A DNA stretch of 64,000 bases from Massilia agri (lineage in GTDB: Bacteria > Pseudomonadota > Gammaproteobacteria > Burkholderiales > Burkholderiaceae_D). The position numbers and the translations under genes are program-made. Every line of letters starts with the position of its first letter. Within the stretch, counting starts at the first letter, position 1. The notes below the pieces were generated by a model. That model ran no database searches and was not told where the DNA came from. It was given only the letters and a program-made list of their open reading frames with translations. The stretch is taken from positions 310,001 through 374,000 of the forward strand of contig NZ_JANUHA010000001.1 in NCBI RefSeq assembly GCF_024753255.1, given 5' to 3'. This document shows, one piece after another, positions 37,522 to 45,631 of the stretch.

Positions 37522-38641
37522 ACGCCTGCCGCTCGCGCCGGCGGCGTGCGGCGTTGTCCAGGTCCGCGATCGGCGACAGGATCTCGCGGTCGAAATCGAG
37601 AATAGTCTTGCCCTCGCGCACGCGACGGGGCCAGTCGGCATGGGTCAGCGCTCCGCGCCCCAGCGACACCAGGTCGGCCTCGCCATTTGCGACCATCGCC
37701 GCGGCATGCGCCGGATCGTGCAGAGAGCCGTTGGCGATCACCGGCAGGCCCGCATACTGTTTGGCCAGCGCCGCCAGGCTCGGGCCGTCGCCGAAGGCGC
37801 CTTTCCAGGCCTCGAATTCCGTGGTGTGAACATAGTCGACCGGCAGCCGGCCCAGGACGCCGAAGACCTGCGCCGCGTCGGCCTCGGCGCCGCGCCACTT
37901 GTGGGCGAAATCGTTGACCTTGCCCTGCGAGATCCGTACCCCGACCGTGAAATCGGCGCCGACGGCGGCACGCACTGCTCGCGCGACCTCGGCGATCAGG
38001 GTGACGCGTTGGGCCACGTTTCCGCCGTAGTGGTCGCAGCGTTGATTGATCCCCTCGCTCAGGAACTGGTCCAGCAGGTATCCGTTTGCCCCATGGATCT
38101 CGACGCCGTCGAAGCCAGCCTCGCGCGCCCTGGCGGCGGCATCGGCGAAGCCGCGGATCGCTTCGGCAATCTCGGCATCACTCATCGCCTGCGGAACGGG
38201 ATAGGGGCCGCTGCCGCGATAGAAAGACATCTGCTCCCCCCGCGGCTTGACAGCCGAGGGACCGCGCGTGCTGCTCCTGTGCGGATTACCCTGCGACAGG
38301 GCGCCCGCATGCATCAGCTGGGCGACGATGCGCGCGTCGCCGGCATGCACGGCGCGCACGATCGGCGCCCACGCCTCGCGCTGCGCGGCGTCGGACAGGC
38401 CGGGCTGGTACAGGTAGCCCTGGGAAAACGCCGCGTCCGTATAGATGCCTTCGGTGATGACCAGGCCGAAACCGCCTTCGGCAAAGGCGGCGTAGTAGTC
38501 CCGCATCGCCGCGTTCGCCCGCCCGTCGGCCTCCGCGCTGACGCGCGTCATGGGCGCCACCACCAGCCGGTTGCGCAAGACCATGCGGCCGATGGCCGGC
38601 GTGTCGAACAGGCCGCGCTCCTGCGGCTGCCGCGCGCCCAT
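37520..38641 (-). CDS. NADH:flavin oxidoreductase (old yellow enzyme family)
   Basis: 373-residue FMN enzyme of the OYE family, which reduces activated double bonds with NAD(P)H. Motifs: LRNRLVVAPMTRVSAEADG near the N-terminus, AQLMHAGAL, FDGVEIHGANGYLLDQFLS (the HGAxGYL active-site signature), YGGNVAQR, and SLGRGALTHADWP near the end. Its ATG overlaps the stop of the RidA-like gene by one base, so the two are co-transcribed. The natural substrate is not evident. Its TAA stop lies in the A/T run of the terminator at 37493-37521. Confidence 0.92.
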   Translation of the reverse strand: MGARQPQERGLFDTPAIGRMVLRNRLVVAPMTRVSAEADGRANAAMRDYYAAFAEGGFGLVITEGIYTDAAFSQGYLYQPGLSDAAQREAWAPIVRAVHAGDARIVAQLMHAGALSQGNPHRSSTRGPSAVKPRGEQMSFYRGSGPYPVPQAMSDAEIAEAIRGFADAAARAREAGFDGVEIHGANGYLLDQFLSEGINQRCDHYGGNVAQRVTLIAEVARAVRAAVGADFTVGVRISQGKVNDFAHKWRGAEADAAQVFGVLGRLPVDYVHTTEFEAWKGAFGDGPSLAALAKQYAGLPVIANGSLHDPAHAAAMVANGEADLVSLGRGALTHADWPRRVREGKTILDFDREILSPIADLDNAARRRRERQA

Positions 38642-39036
38642 CAGTTTCCCCCTTCGCGGCGCACCGCGGCGATGGCCTCGATTTCGATCATCGCCTTCGG
38701 ATCATAAAGGGCGCGGATCTCGGCGATGGTGTCGGCCGGGTACGGCGCCGAAAAGAACTCGCGGCGCAACGCCACCACGTCCTGGAAATGCCCCATGTCG
38801 GTGACGAAGATGGTGACCTTGACGACGTCGCGCAGGCTCGATCCGCCCGCCTCGAGCGCACGCCGCAGGTTGGAGAAGGCCTGGCGCCCCTGGGCCAGGA
38901 AGCCGCCCTCGACGATCCTGCCGTCGTCGCCGGCGCCGGCCTGGCCCGAGATGAACAGCAGCTCGCCGAAGCGGATGCCCTGCGACAGCAGGAAGGGGGC
39001 GTAGTTGTCGGGTTGGGTGACGATACGTTCCAGCAT
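38641..39036 (-). CDS. RidA/YjgF-family protein
   Basis: 131 residues with the RidA fold: LFISGQAG, GFLAQGRQAFSNLRRAL, KVTIFVTDM, and the closing MIEIEAIAAV. In the canonical imine deaminase the active-site Arg sits in a PARS motif; here the matching position reads PADT, so the Arg appears to be Asp and classical deaminase activity is doubtful. It heads a two-gene operon with the OYE enzyme and is divergent from a LysR regulator, which probably controls it. Confidence 0.87.
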   Translation of the reverse strand: MLERIVTQPDNYAPFLLSQGIRFGELLFISGQAGAGDDGRIVEGGFLAQGRQAFSNLRRALEAGGSSLRDVVKVTIFVTDMGHFQDVVALRREFFSAPYPADTIAEIRALYDPKAMIEIEAIAAVRREGGN

Positions 39037-39159
39037 GATGAATCCTTTCGATACGTGGTTGCCGGCCGTGTGCCGGTACCGGAACGATAGGCCTGGAGCG
39101 AAACGTTGACAAACTAGTAATTATCAGGCATAAGGTGAATTAATCTCACCCGTCCCGAT

Positions 39160-40056
39160 ATGCGGCGCCTCCCTCCTCTCTCGTCCTTGCGTGCCTTCGA
39201 GGCCGCGGCCCGTCACGGCAGCTTCAAGCAGGCCGCGGCCGAACTCGCCGTCACGCCGACCGCGGTGAGCCACCAGATCCGTTTTCTCGAGGAGTACACC
39301 GGCCTGGTGCTGTTCGACCGGCAGGTGCGCAGGGTGGTCCTGACCGAGGCCGGCGCCGCGCTCTACCCGGTGCTGCGCGACGGCTTCAACGCCTTCGAGA
39401 CCGTGCTGCGCCGGCTCGGCGCGCCGCAGGCGTCGCGGCCGGTCACGATTTCGGCGACGAACGCCTTCATGGCCCATTGGCTGGCGCCGCGGATCGCCGA
39501 CTTTCGCCGCCAGCACCCGGACATCGACCTGGAACTGCATGCATCGGACCAGCTGGTCGAACTCGGCGGCGAGCAGGCCGACCTGGCGATCCGCTACGGG
39601 CGCGGCCCCTATCCCGGCATGGTGGCGCAGCCGCTGTTCGCGGATCGCTTCGCGCCGCTGGCCAGCCCGGCGCTGCGGGACGCCGATCCCGCCGACGCGG
39701 GGACCCCGCTGATCGCATTCCAATGGACACGCGAACACCCGCTCAATCCCACCTGGCCGGCCTGGTTCGCGGCGGCCGGCCTGCCATGGCCGGCGCGTCC
39801 GGGCCAGCTGCGCTTTTCCGACGAGGGCCACGCCATCCAGGCGGCGCTCGCCGGCCAGGGTGTCGCCCTGCTCAGCCTCGAACTGCTGGCCGGCGAACTC
39901 GCCGCGGGACGCCTGGTGCGGCTGCCGGGTCCGGCGATACCGGGACACACCTATACCCTGGTCAGCAGCGCGGGACATGCGCCGGAACCGCAGGTGGCGG
40001 CCGCCCAGGCCTGGCTGCGCGTCCAGGGCGCCGAGATGGGTCGGGGTCAGGCCTGA
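39160..40056 (+). CDS. LysR-family regulator, GcvA-like
   Basis: 298 residues. The N-terminal winged helix (about 1-65) reads LSSLRAFEAAARHGSFKQAA and VTPTAVSHQIRFLEE, the GcvA/AmpR-like subgroup. The effector domain begins about residue 92 (VTISATNAFMAHWLAPRIADF). It is divergent from the ridA-like/OYE operon with 123 bp between starts, the usual place for its target. The TGA stop lies inside a perfect 18-bp palindrome at 40043-40060. Confidence 0.92.
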   Translation: MRRLPPLSSLRAFEAAARHGSFKQAAAELAVTPTAVSHQIRFLEEYTGLVLFDRQVRRVVLTEAGAALYPVLRDGFNAFETVLRRLGAPQASRPVTISATNAFMAHWLAPRIADFRRQHPDIDLELHASDQLVELGGEQADLAIRYGRGPYPGMVAQPLFADRFAPLASPALRDADPADAGTPLIAFQWTREHPLNPTWPAWFAAAGLPWPARPGQLRFSDEGHAIQAALAGQGVALLSLELLAGELAAGRLVRLPGPAIPGHTYTLVSSAGHAPEPQVAAAQAWLRVQGAEMGRGQA

Positions 40057-40060
40057 CCCC
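40043..40060. repeat. 18-bp perfect palindrome containing the lysR-type stop codon
   Basis: GGGGTCAGGCCTGACCCC. The core GTCAGGCCTGAC resembles the GTCAGGTCTGAC core of the array at 37331-37486. The TGA at 40054-40056 ends the LysR gene. It may act as a hairpin at the end of the gene, but no T run follows. Confidence 0.75.
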
Positions 40061-40108
40061 GGTTTGTGAGGCGGTATAGTGACGGCTGGCGACGCACAGG
40101 AGAACGAC

Positions 40109-40549
40109 ATGTACCAGCAAACCCTCATCGCCGGTTGGGGCGACATGGACTTCAATGCCCACATGCGCAACACGGCCTACCTCGACAAGTCGGCCGACGT
40201 GCGCATGATGTACTTCGCCGCGCACGGCTTCCCGATGTCGGAGTTCGCGCGGCTGCAGCTCGGGCCCGTTGTGATGCGCGACCAGATCGACTACTTCCGC
40301 GAATGCCAGCTGCTCGACGAGATCACCGTCACGCTCGCCCTGGCCGGACTGTCCGACGACGCCAGCCGCATGATGCTGCGGAACGAGTTCTTCCGCGAGG
40401 GCGCGCTGTGCGCGCGCGTGACCTCGACCGCCGGCTGGTTCGACCTCCGCCAGCGCAAGCTGGCGGTGCCGCCGCCGAACCTGGCCGAACCGCTGCGCGC
40501 GCTCGACCGCACCGAGGACTTCCAGGTCCTGCCCGGCAGCGCGCGCTGA
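40109..40549 (+). CDS. Acyl-CoA thioesterase-like protein (hotdog fold)
   Basis: 146 residues of the 4-hydroxybenzoyl-CoA thioesterase-like group. The start is typical: GWGDMDFNAHMRNTAYLDKSADVRMMYF, broken here as GWGDMDFNAHMRN and YLDKSADVRMMYF, with the active-site Asp in the WGDMD segment. An AGGAGA ribosome site lies before the ATG at 40109; ten more open codons upstream are non-coding. It follows the LysR gene by 52 bp. The acyl substrate is unknown. Confidence 0.85.
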   Translation: MYQQTLIAGWGDMDFNAHMRNTAYLDKSADVRMMYFAAHGFPMSEFARLQLGPVVMRDQIDYFRECQLLDEITVTLALAGLSDDASRMMLRNEFFREGALCARVTSTAGWFDLRQRKLAVPPPNLAEPLRALDRTEDFQVLPGSAR

Positions 40550-40657
40550 GTGAAGCACGGAATTGAAGCGCGGAATTGAACCGGTATCGGATGCGCAAGC
40601 TCGCTACACTGGACGCATGAATGCCTGCGGGCTGAAGCCCTGGAAAGACCAGCTGCC

Positions 40658-41377
40658 ATGCGCAAATTCGCCCGAACCCACTGGAAGACCCTCATCGTGA
40701 TCCTGGTCGCGATCGCGCTGGCCACCCTCACGCTCGAAACCGACTCGGCGGACCGCTCCCCTGGCACCGCGGCGCGGCTGCAGGCGCATGCGCGGGTGCT
40801 GGCCGAGGGCAGCGGACAGGCTGCCGTGCCGCATCTGGCCGCCACGCTGGGCGCGTATGGCTATCGCCTGCGGCGGGAGGGAAAGGAGATCGAGGCCGCA
40901 CTGTCGAACACGGCGACCGGCAGACGTCCGGAGCGCATGTTCATCGTCGGCGTGCGCACCGGCGGGGACGGCAGCGGCGCGGCCGCCCTGCTCGAGCTGG
41001 CGCGCCTGCTCAAGGGCATGGCGCCCAGCCGTGGCACCGAAATCCGGCTGGTGTTCCTGGAACAGGGAGCAGGCAGTTTCATCGCCTTCGCCGGATCGCC
41101 CTCCGCTTCCGCCCGCGTGCGCCAGGCCCTCGGCGCCTTCACGGCCCAGCCGGATGCGCCGGCACAGGGGCTGGCGAGCCCCGCACACGCCATGGGCCTC
41201 ACGCTATCCGGCCATGCGGCGGGAGGCTATTCCAGCCTGATGGTGACCGACACCGCCTTCCAGCGCTATCCCTACCACCAGACCGCCACGCGCGAACCGG
41301 ACTACGAGGCCACGGCGCGCGTCGTCGACGCGCTCGCGCGCACCATCCGCGCCCTGGCGGGCGCCCAGCGCACCTGA
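40658..41377 (+). CDS. M28-peptidase-like protein lacking metal ligands
   Basis: 239 residues with an N-terminal membrane anchor (LIVILVAIALATLTL, about 13-27). The rest follows the M28 aminopeptidase plan: a VGVRTGGDGSGAAALLELARLL segment, split here as VGVRTGGDGSG and AAALLELARLL; EIRLVFLEQGAG; and VTDTAFQRYPYHQTATREPDYE. In active M28 enzymes the first carries His and Asp ligands and the second a Glu-Glu pair. Here they read GVRTGGDGSG and LEQG, so most zinc ligands are gone although the TDT...YH end is kept. It is also shorter than the family. It may bind peptides or be a relic. Neighbours are a thioesterase and hemW. Confidence 0.72.
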   Translation: MRKFARTHWKTLIVILVAIALATLTLETDSADRSPGTAARLQAHARVLAEGSGQAAVPHLAATLGAYGYRLRREGKEIEAALSNTATGRRPERMFIVGVRTGGDGSGAAALLELARLLKGMAPSRGTEIRLVFLEQGAGSFIAFAGSPSASARVRQALGAFTAQPDAPAQGLASPAHAMGLTLSGHAAGGYSSLMVTDTAFQRYPYHQTATREPDYEATARVVDALARTIRALAGAQRT

Positions 41378-41381
41378 GGAA

Positions 41382-42623
41382 TCAGGCCGCCAGGAACATC
41401 TCCTGCAGGTCGTTCAGGAAGCGCTGGCCCAGCTCGGTGGGCTTGATCAGCTTGAAGTCGCGGTACAGCAGGCCCTTGGCTTCGGCCTCGTTGAGGGCCT
41501 TCGTGATGGCGCTGATGTTCATGCCGGTGCGTTCGCCGAACAGGTTCGGGTCGAAGCCCTCCGTCAGGCGCAGGGCGTTGAGCATGAACTCGAAGCCCAT
41601 GTCGGCGCGTGCGATCTCGTGCTCTTCCTGCACCGGATTGCCGCGCCTGGCCGCCTCGATGAAGGAGCCCGGCTGCTTGTAGCGCGCCTGGCGCAGCACG
41701 CGGTGCGGGAAGGAGATCTTCGAATGCGCGCCCGCGCCGATGCCGAGGTAGTCGCCGAACTGCCAGTAGTTCAGGTTGTGTTTCGCGCGGTGGCCGGCCC
41801 TGGCGTAGGCCGAGACCTCGTAGTGCTGGTAGCCGGCGTTTGCCGTCGCTTCCAGGATCATGTCCTGCATGTCGGCGCTCGTATCGTCATCCGGCAAGGC
41901 CGGCGGGTACTTGGCGAAGACCGTGTTCGGCTCCATCGTCAGGTGGTACATCGACAGGTGCGGCGGCGCGAAGGACAGCGCGGTTTGCAGGTCGCGACGG
42001 GCTTCGTCCAGGGTCTGCGAAGGCAGCGCAAACATCAGGTCGAGGTTGAAGTTGTCGAAGGTCGAGCGCGCGATCTCGACCGCCTTCAAAGCCTCGGCCT
42101 CGTCGTGGATGCGGCCCAGCGCCGCCAGGTGCGCGCCGTTGAAGCTCTGGATGCCGATCGACAGGCGGTTCACGCCGCTGTCGCGGTAGGATTTGAACCG
42201 CTCGGCCTCGAAGGTGCCGGGATTGGCTTCCATCGTGATTTCGGCGTCCAGCTCCAGCGGCAGCAGGGTGCGCACGTCGGACAGCAGGCGGTCCAGTCCC
42301 GCCGCCGACATCAGGCTCGGGGTGCCGCCGCCGATGAAGACGGTGTGGATCTTGCGGCCCCAGATCATGGGCAGCGACTGCTCCAGGTCCAGGCGCACGG
42401 CGTCGAGGTATTCCTTCTCCGGCAGCTCGCCCTTCGCCTCGTGCGAATTGAAGTCGCAATAAGGGCACTTGCGCACGCACCAGGGGAAGTGGATGTAGAG
42501 CGACAGCGGCGGCAGTGCGGCCAGGTTCAGCGCCCCCGGCTGCAGGTATTGCAGGGCCGTGGCCGCAGGAGAGCGGGGTTCGCCCGGCGCAGGGTTGGAG
42601 CCGGCGACTTTAATCGGGATCAT
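41382..42623 (-). CDS. hemW: Radical SAM heme chaperone HemW
   Basis: Binds heme and delivers it to apoproteins; related to oxygen-independent coproporphyrinogen oxidase. 413 residues. Radical SAM cluster motif CVRKCPYCDF (CxxxCxxC with the following Phe), GGGTPSLM, EANPGTFE, GVNRLSIGIQSF and the C-terminal HemW domain. The CxxxCxxC lacks the extra Cys of true HemN. The ATG at 42623 overlaps the rdgB stop by four bases (ATGA); sequence open farther upstream lies in rdgB. Confidence 0.94.
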   Translation of the reverse strand: MIPIKVAGSNPAPGEPRSPAATALQYLQPGALNLAALPPLSLYIHFPWCVRKCPYCDFNSHEAKGELPEKEYLDAVRLDLEQSLPMIWGRKIHTVFIGGGTPSLMSAAGLDRLLSDVRTLLPLELDAEITMEANPGTFEAERFKSYRDSGVNRLSIGIQSFNGAHLAALGRIHDEAEALKAVEIARSTFDNFNLDLMFALPSQTLDEARRDLQTALSFAPPHLSMYHLTMEPNTVFAKYPPALPDDDTSADMQDMILEATANAGYQHYEVSAYARAGHRAKHNLNYWQFGDYLGIGAGAHSKISFPHRVLRQARYKQPGSFIEAARRGNPVQEEHEIARADMGFEFMLNALRLTEGFDPNLFGERTGMNISAITKALNEAEAKGLLYRDFKLIKPTELGQRFLNDLQEMFLAA

Positions 42624-43204
42624 TTCAGTTTTTCTACCAGTGCACGCAAGGCCTGGCCGCGGTGCGAGTGGGCGTTCTTCACGGCCGGATCCAGCTCGGC
42701 AGTGGTCTTGCCGAGCGACGGGATCAGGAAGTGCGGGTCGTAGCCGAAGCCGTTGGCCCCGCGCGGGGTATCGATGATCTCGCCGCGCCACATGCCGTCT
42801 GCGATCACCGGTTGCGGGTCGTCGGCGTGGCGCACATAGACCAGCACGCAGTAGTAGTACGCGGACTTGTCCGCATGCCGGGCGAGGTCGGCGACCAGCT
42901 TCTCGTTGTTGCGGGCGTCGGACTTCGGCTCGCCGGCGAAACGCGCCGAATAGACGCCGGGCGCGCCGCCCAGCGCGTTGACGCAGACGCCAGAATCATC
43001 CGCCAACGCCGGCAGGCCGGTCAGGCGCGAGGCGTGGCGCGCCTTGGCCAGCGCGTTTTCGACAAAGGTCCCGAAGGGCTCCTCCGCTTCCGGGACGTCG
43101 AATTCGCCTTGCGGGTGCAGCTCGAAGCCGATGGGCGCGAGGATCTGGGCGAACTCCTTGAGTTTGCCGGCATTGTTGGAGGCGAGGACGAGGCGTTGGG
43201 TCAT
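42620..43204 (-). CDS. rdgB: XTP/dITP pyrophosphatase RdgB (HAM1 family)
   Basis: Removes non-canonical purine nucleoside triphosphates such as dITP and XTP. 194 residues, normal length. Motifs: LVLASNNAGKLKEFAQIL at the start, TFVENALAKARHAS, ALADDSGVCVNALGGAPGVYSAR split as ALADDSGVCVNALGG and PGVYSARFAG, GFGYDPHFL, and SHRGQALRAL at the end. It is coupled to hemW by a four-base overlap, the common order in betaproteobacteria. Confidence 0.96.
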   Translation of the reverse strand: MTQRLVLASNNAGKLKEFAQILAPIGFELHPQGEFDVPEAEEPFGTFVENALAKARHASRLTGLPALADDSGVCVNALGGAPGVYSARFAGEPKSDARNNEKLVADLARHADKSAYYYCVLVYVRHADDPQPVIADGMWRGEIIDTPRGANGFGYDPHFLIPSLGKTTAELDPAVKNAHSHRGQALRALVEKLK

Positions 43205-43334
43205 GGCGAGGGAAAGCGGATGGACAAAGCAGGTATTTTACCGCTTCCGCCCGGTCCACATCGGCCTGCCGGAGCGTTGCAGACGGCACACAGCAGGGTT
43301 TTCCCGACACCCGGCGAAGCGTACAATTGTTCCC

Positions 43335-43928
43335 ATGAAGAAACTTTTGCTTACCCTCGGCCTCGCTTTCGCCGCGCAGGCCGCCTGCGCCACCGAGTGG
43401 TCCGATCCCTACCTCGACCGTGTCCGCGATCTCGACACCGCCACCCTCGAACGGCTGCACGCGCAGCGGGACATGCCCGCCACCGTGCAGCTGGCCTATG
43501 AAATGATGGCCGAGCGACGCTTCGACCGCGGCTATGAGCTGATCGGCATGGCGGCCGACGCCAACGTGCCGGCCGCCCAGTACCTGTTGGGCACCTGGCT
43601 CTGGTATTGCCTGGGCGGCTGTCGCGACAAGCAGCGCGCGATCGAGCTGTTCGAGCGCGCCGTGCAGGCCGGCCATCCGGTGGCCCACGAACGGCTCGCC
43701 GACATCTATAACCGCGATACGAAGTTTGCGAAAAAAGACGACGCCCGCGCCTACGCCCTTTACCTGGCCGGCGCGAAGCACGGCTTCGTCTCGTCCATGG
43801 CCAGCGTGGCGATCAAGCTGTGCGCCGGCGAAGGCGTCGGGAAAGACGTCAAGGCCGGCCGCGCATGGGCCGACCTGGCGCAAAAGGACCAGCCGGCCAA
43901 GCTGTCCTACGAGGACTTCGGCTGCTGA
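43335..43928 (+). CDS. Secreted Sel1-like repeat protein
   Basis: 197 residues with a signal peptide (MKKLLLTLGLAFAAQAACA). The mature part has about three Sel1/TPR-like helical repeats (ANVPAAQYLLGTWLWYC, GHPVAHERLADIYNRD, GFVSSMASVAIKLCAGEGVG), usually protein-binding. Function unknown. The frame is open far upstream, antisense to rdgB; the ATG at 43335 is set by the signal peptide. It converges on rph with a 9-bp gap. Confidence 0.8.
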   Translation: MKKLLLTLGLAFAAQAACATEWSDPYLDRVRDLDTATLERLHAQRDMPATVQLAYEMMAERRFDRGYELIGMAADANVPAAQYLLGTWLWYCLGGCRDKQRAIELFERAVQAGHPVAHERLADIYNRDTKFAKKDDARAYALYLAGAKHGFVSSMASVAIKLCAGEGVGKDVKAGRAWADLAQKDQPAKLSYEDFGC

Positions 43929-43937
43929 AACGCCGGA

Positions 43938-44672
43938 TCAGGCGGCCAGGCCGAGCGCGCCTTTCTGCAGGCGCACCAGTTCCGCGATGCCGCCCTGGGC
44001 CAGGTCCAGCAGGCGGTTCATCCCGGCACGGTCGAAGGCCGCGCCTTCCGCCGTGCCCTGCACTTCGATGAAGTGCCCGGTTTCCGTCATGACGACGTTC
44101 ATGTCGGTGTCGCAATCCGAATCCTCGACGTAGTCCAGGTCGAGCACCGGCATGCCGCGGTAGACGCCGACCGAGATCGCGGCCACGAAATGCCGGACCG
44201 GCACGGCCGCGAGCAGGCCCTGCCCCACCAGCGCCTGGAAAGCGTCATAGGCCGCCACCATGGCGCCGGTAATCGAGGCGGTGCGGGTGCCGCCGTCGGC
44301 CTGGATCACGTCGCAGTCCAGGTGCAGGGTGCGTTCGCCGAAGGCTTCCAGGTCGAAGGCGGCGCGCAGCGAGCGGCCGATCAGGCGCTGGATTTCCTGG
44401 GTGCGGCCGGACTGCTTGCCGCGCGCGGCCTCGCGGTCCATGCGGGTGTGCGTCGAGCGCGGCAGCATGCCGTATTCCGCCGTCAGCCAGCCCTGGCCCT
44501 TCCCCTTCAGGAAGCCGGGCACCTTTTCTTCGATGCTGGCGGTGCAGATCACCTTGGTGTCGCCGCATTCGATCAGCACCGAACCTTCGGCGTGTTTGGT
44601 GTACTGGCGGGTGATGCGGATGGCGCGCAGCTGGTCGACCGCGCGGCCGCTCGGGCGTTGTTCGAAGCTCAT
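43938..44672 (-). CDS. rph: Ribonuclease PH
   Basis: Phosphorolytic 3' exonuclease that trims tRNA precursors. 244 residues (E. coli 238). Motifs: [36 protein letters not shown] split as [11 protein letters not shown] and [39 protein letters not shown], and [19 protein letters not shown]. It lies 11 bp behind the PP2C phosphatase gene, in the leftward set kinase-phosphatase-rph. Confidence 0.96.
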   Translation of the reverse strand: MSFEQRPSGRAVDQLRAIRITRQYTKHAEGSVLIECGDTKVICTASIEEKVPGFLKGKGQGWLTAEYGMLPRSTHTRMDREAARGKQSGRTQEIQRLIGRSLRAAFDLEAFGERTLHLDCDVIQADGGTRTASITGAMVAAYDAFQALVGQGLLAAVPVRHFVAAISVGVYRGMPVLDLDYVEDSDCDTDMNVVMTETGHFIEVQGTAEGAAFDRAGMNRLLDLAQGGIAELVRLQKGALGLAA

Positions 44673-44683
44673 GGATGTCCTTG

Positions 44684-45604
44684 TTATTTGAGTAATTGGG
44701 AAGACTTCTCGATCGCCTGGCGGATCTCGGCGATCGCTTTTTCGATCTCGTCTTCGTCGAAGGCGTCCGCACCGGAAGGCAGCGGCTCGCCGGTCGTGAT
44801 GGTCGAGCTGACCTCGTTCTCGGGCAGCATCTGGGTCGAGATCACGCCGGGCGCATTGCTCGCGCCCGCGCCCTGCCAGGTGATGGCCAGCGCGGTCGTG
44901 TTGTCGGCGCGCGCGCCGCCGATCGCGGCCGCCATCGCAACCATGTCGGGCACGGCCTGCACGACGGTCGAGGTGGACAGGCGGTGCACGATCTCGGTCT
45001 CCGGCAGCATCGACCACAGGCCATCCGAACACAGCAGCAGGGTGTCGCCTGTTTCCAGGCTGGCCTGGTTCGAGATCTCGATCCTGGGCGACTGGCCGGC
45101 GCCCAGGCAGTTGTACAGCTTGTTGCGGTCCGGGTGGGTATTGCGCTGGGCCTCCGTCGCCCGGCCGCGTTCGATCAGGTATTCGAGGTGGGAGTGGTCG
45201 CGCGTGCGCGCCAGCACCTGGTTGCGGCGCACCCAGTACAGGCGCGAGTCGCCGCAGTGGGCCCACACGGCGCAGTTGTGCTGGACCAGGCAGGCCACCA
45301 CCGTGGTGCGCGGGGTCTCGGGCAATTTGTGTGTCTCGGCATAGCTCAGGATGTCCCAGTGGGCCTGCATCAGCGCTTCTTCGAGGAAGCGCTCGGGCTT
45401 CTTCACGTAGGGGCGCGCCTGCATGCGGAACATCATCGACAGGGTCTGCAGGGTGATGGTGGCGGCGATCTCGCCGCCCAGGTGCCCGCCCATGCCGTCG
45501 GCCAGCACCAGCAGCAGCGCGTCGCGCGTGAAGCTGTAGCCCATGCGGTCCTGGTTGACCTTGCGGCCGCCGATGTGGGTCTGCTGGTAGACGGAAAACT
45601 GCAT
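44684..45604 (-). CDS. PP2C-family Ser/Thr protein phosphatase
   Basis: 306 residues. All PP2C metal motifs are present: [41 protein letters not shown] and [10 protein letters not shown]. The last 50 residues are a charged helical tail ([17 protein letters not shown]). It lies between the Ser/Thr kinase (28 bp upstream) and rph, so it is the natural partner that reverses the kinase. The ribosome site is doubled: a 10-bp tandem repeat at 45609-45628 gives two AGGAG copies, the nearer one seven bases from the ATG. Confidence 0.94.
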   Translation of the reverse strand: MQFSVYQQTHIGGRKVNQDRMGYSFTRDALLLVLADGMGGHLGGEIAATITLQTLSMMFRMQARPYVKKPERFLEEALMQAHWDILSYAETHKLPETPRTTVVACLVQHNCAVWAHCGDSRLYWVRRNQVLARTRDHSHLEYLIERGRATEAQRNTHPDRNKLYNCLGAGQSPRIEISNQASLETGDTLLLCSDGLWSMLPETEIVHRLSTSTVVQAVPDMVAMAAAIGGARADNTTALAITWQGAGASNAPGVISTQMLPENEVSSTITTGEPLPSGADAFDEDEIEKAIAEIRQAIEKSSQLLK

Positions 45605-45631
45605 GCTGCCTCCTGTGTGCTCCTGTGTGCG

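Noticed and set aside
40557..40582. Short direct repeat (GCGCGGAATTGAA-like) after the thioesterase gene
   Set aside because: Only two copies of about 11 bp with no flanking symmetry; chance or simple slippage is enough.
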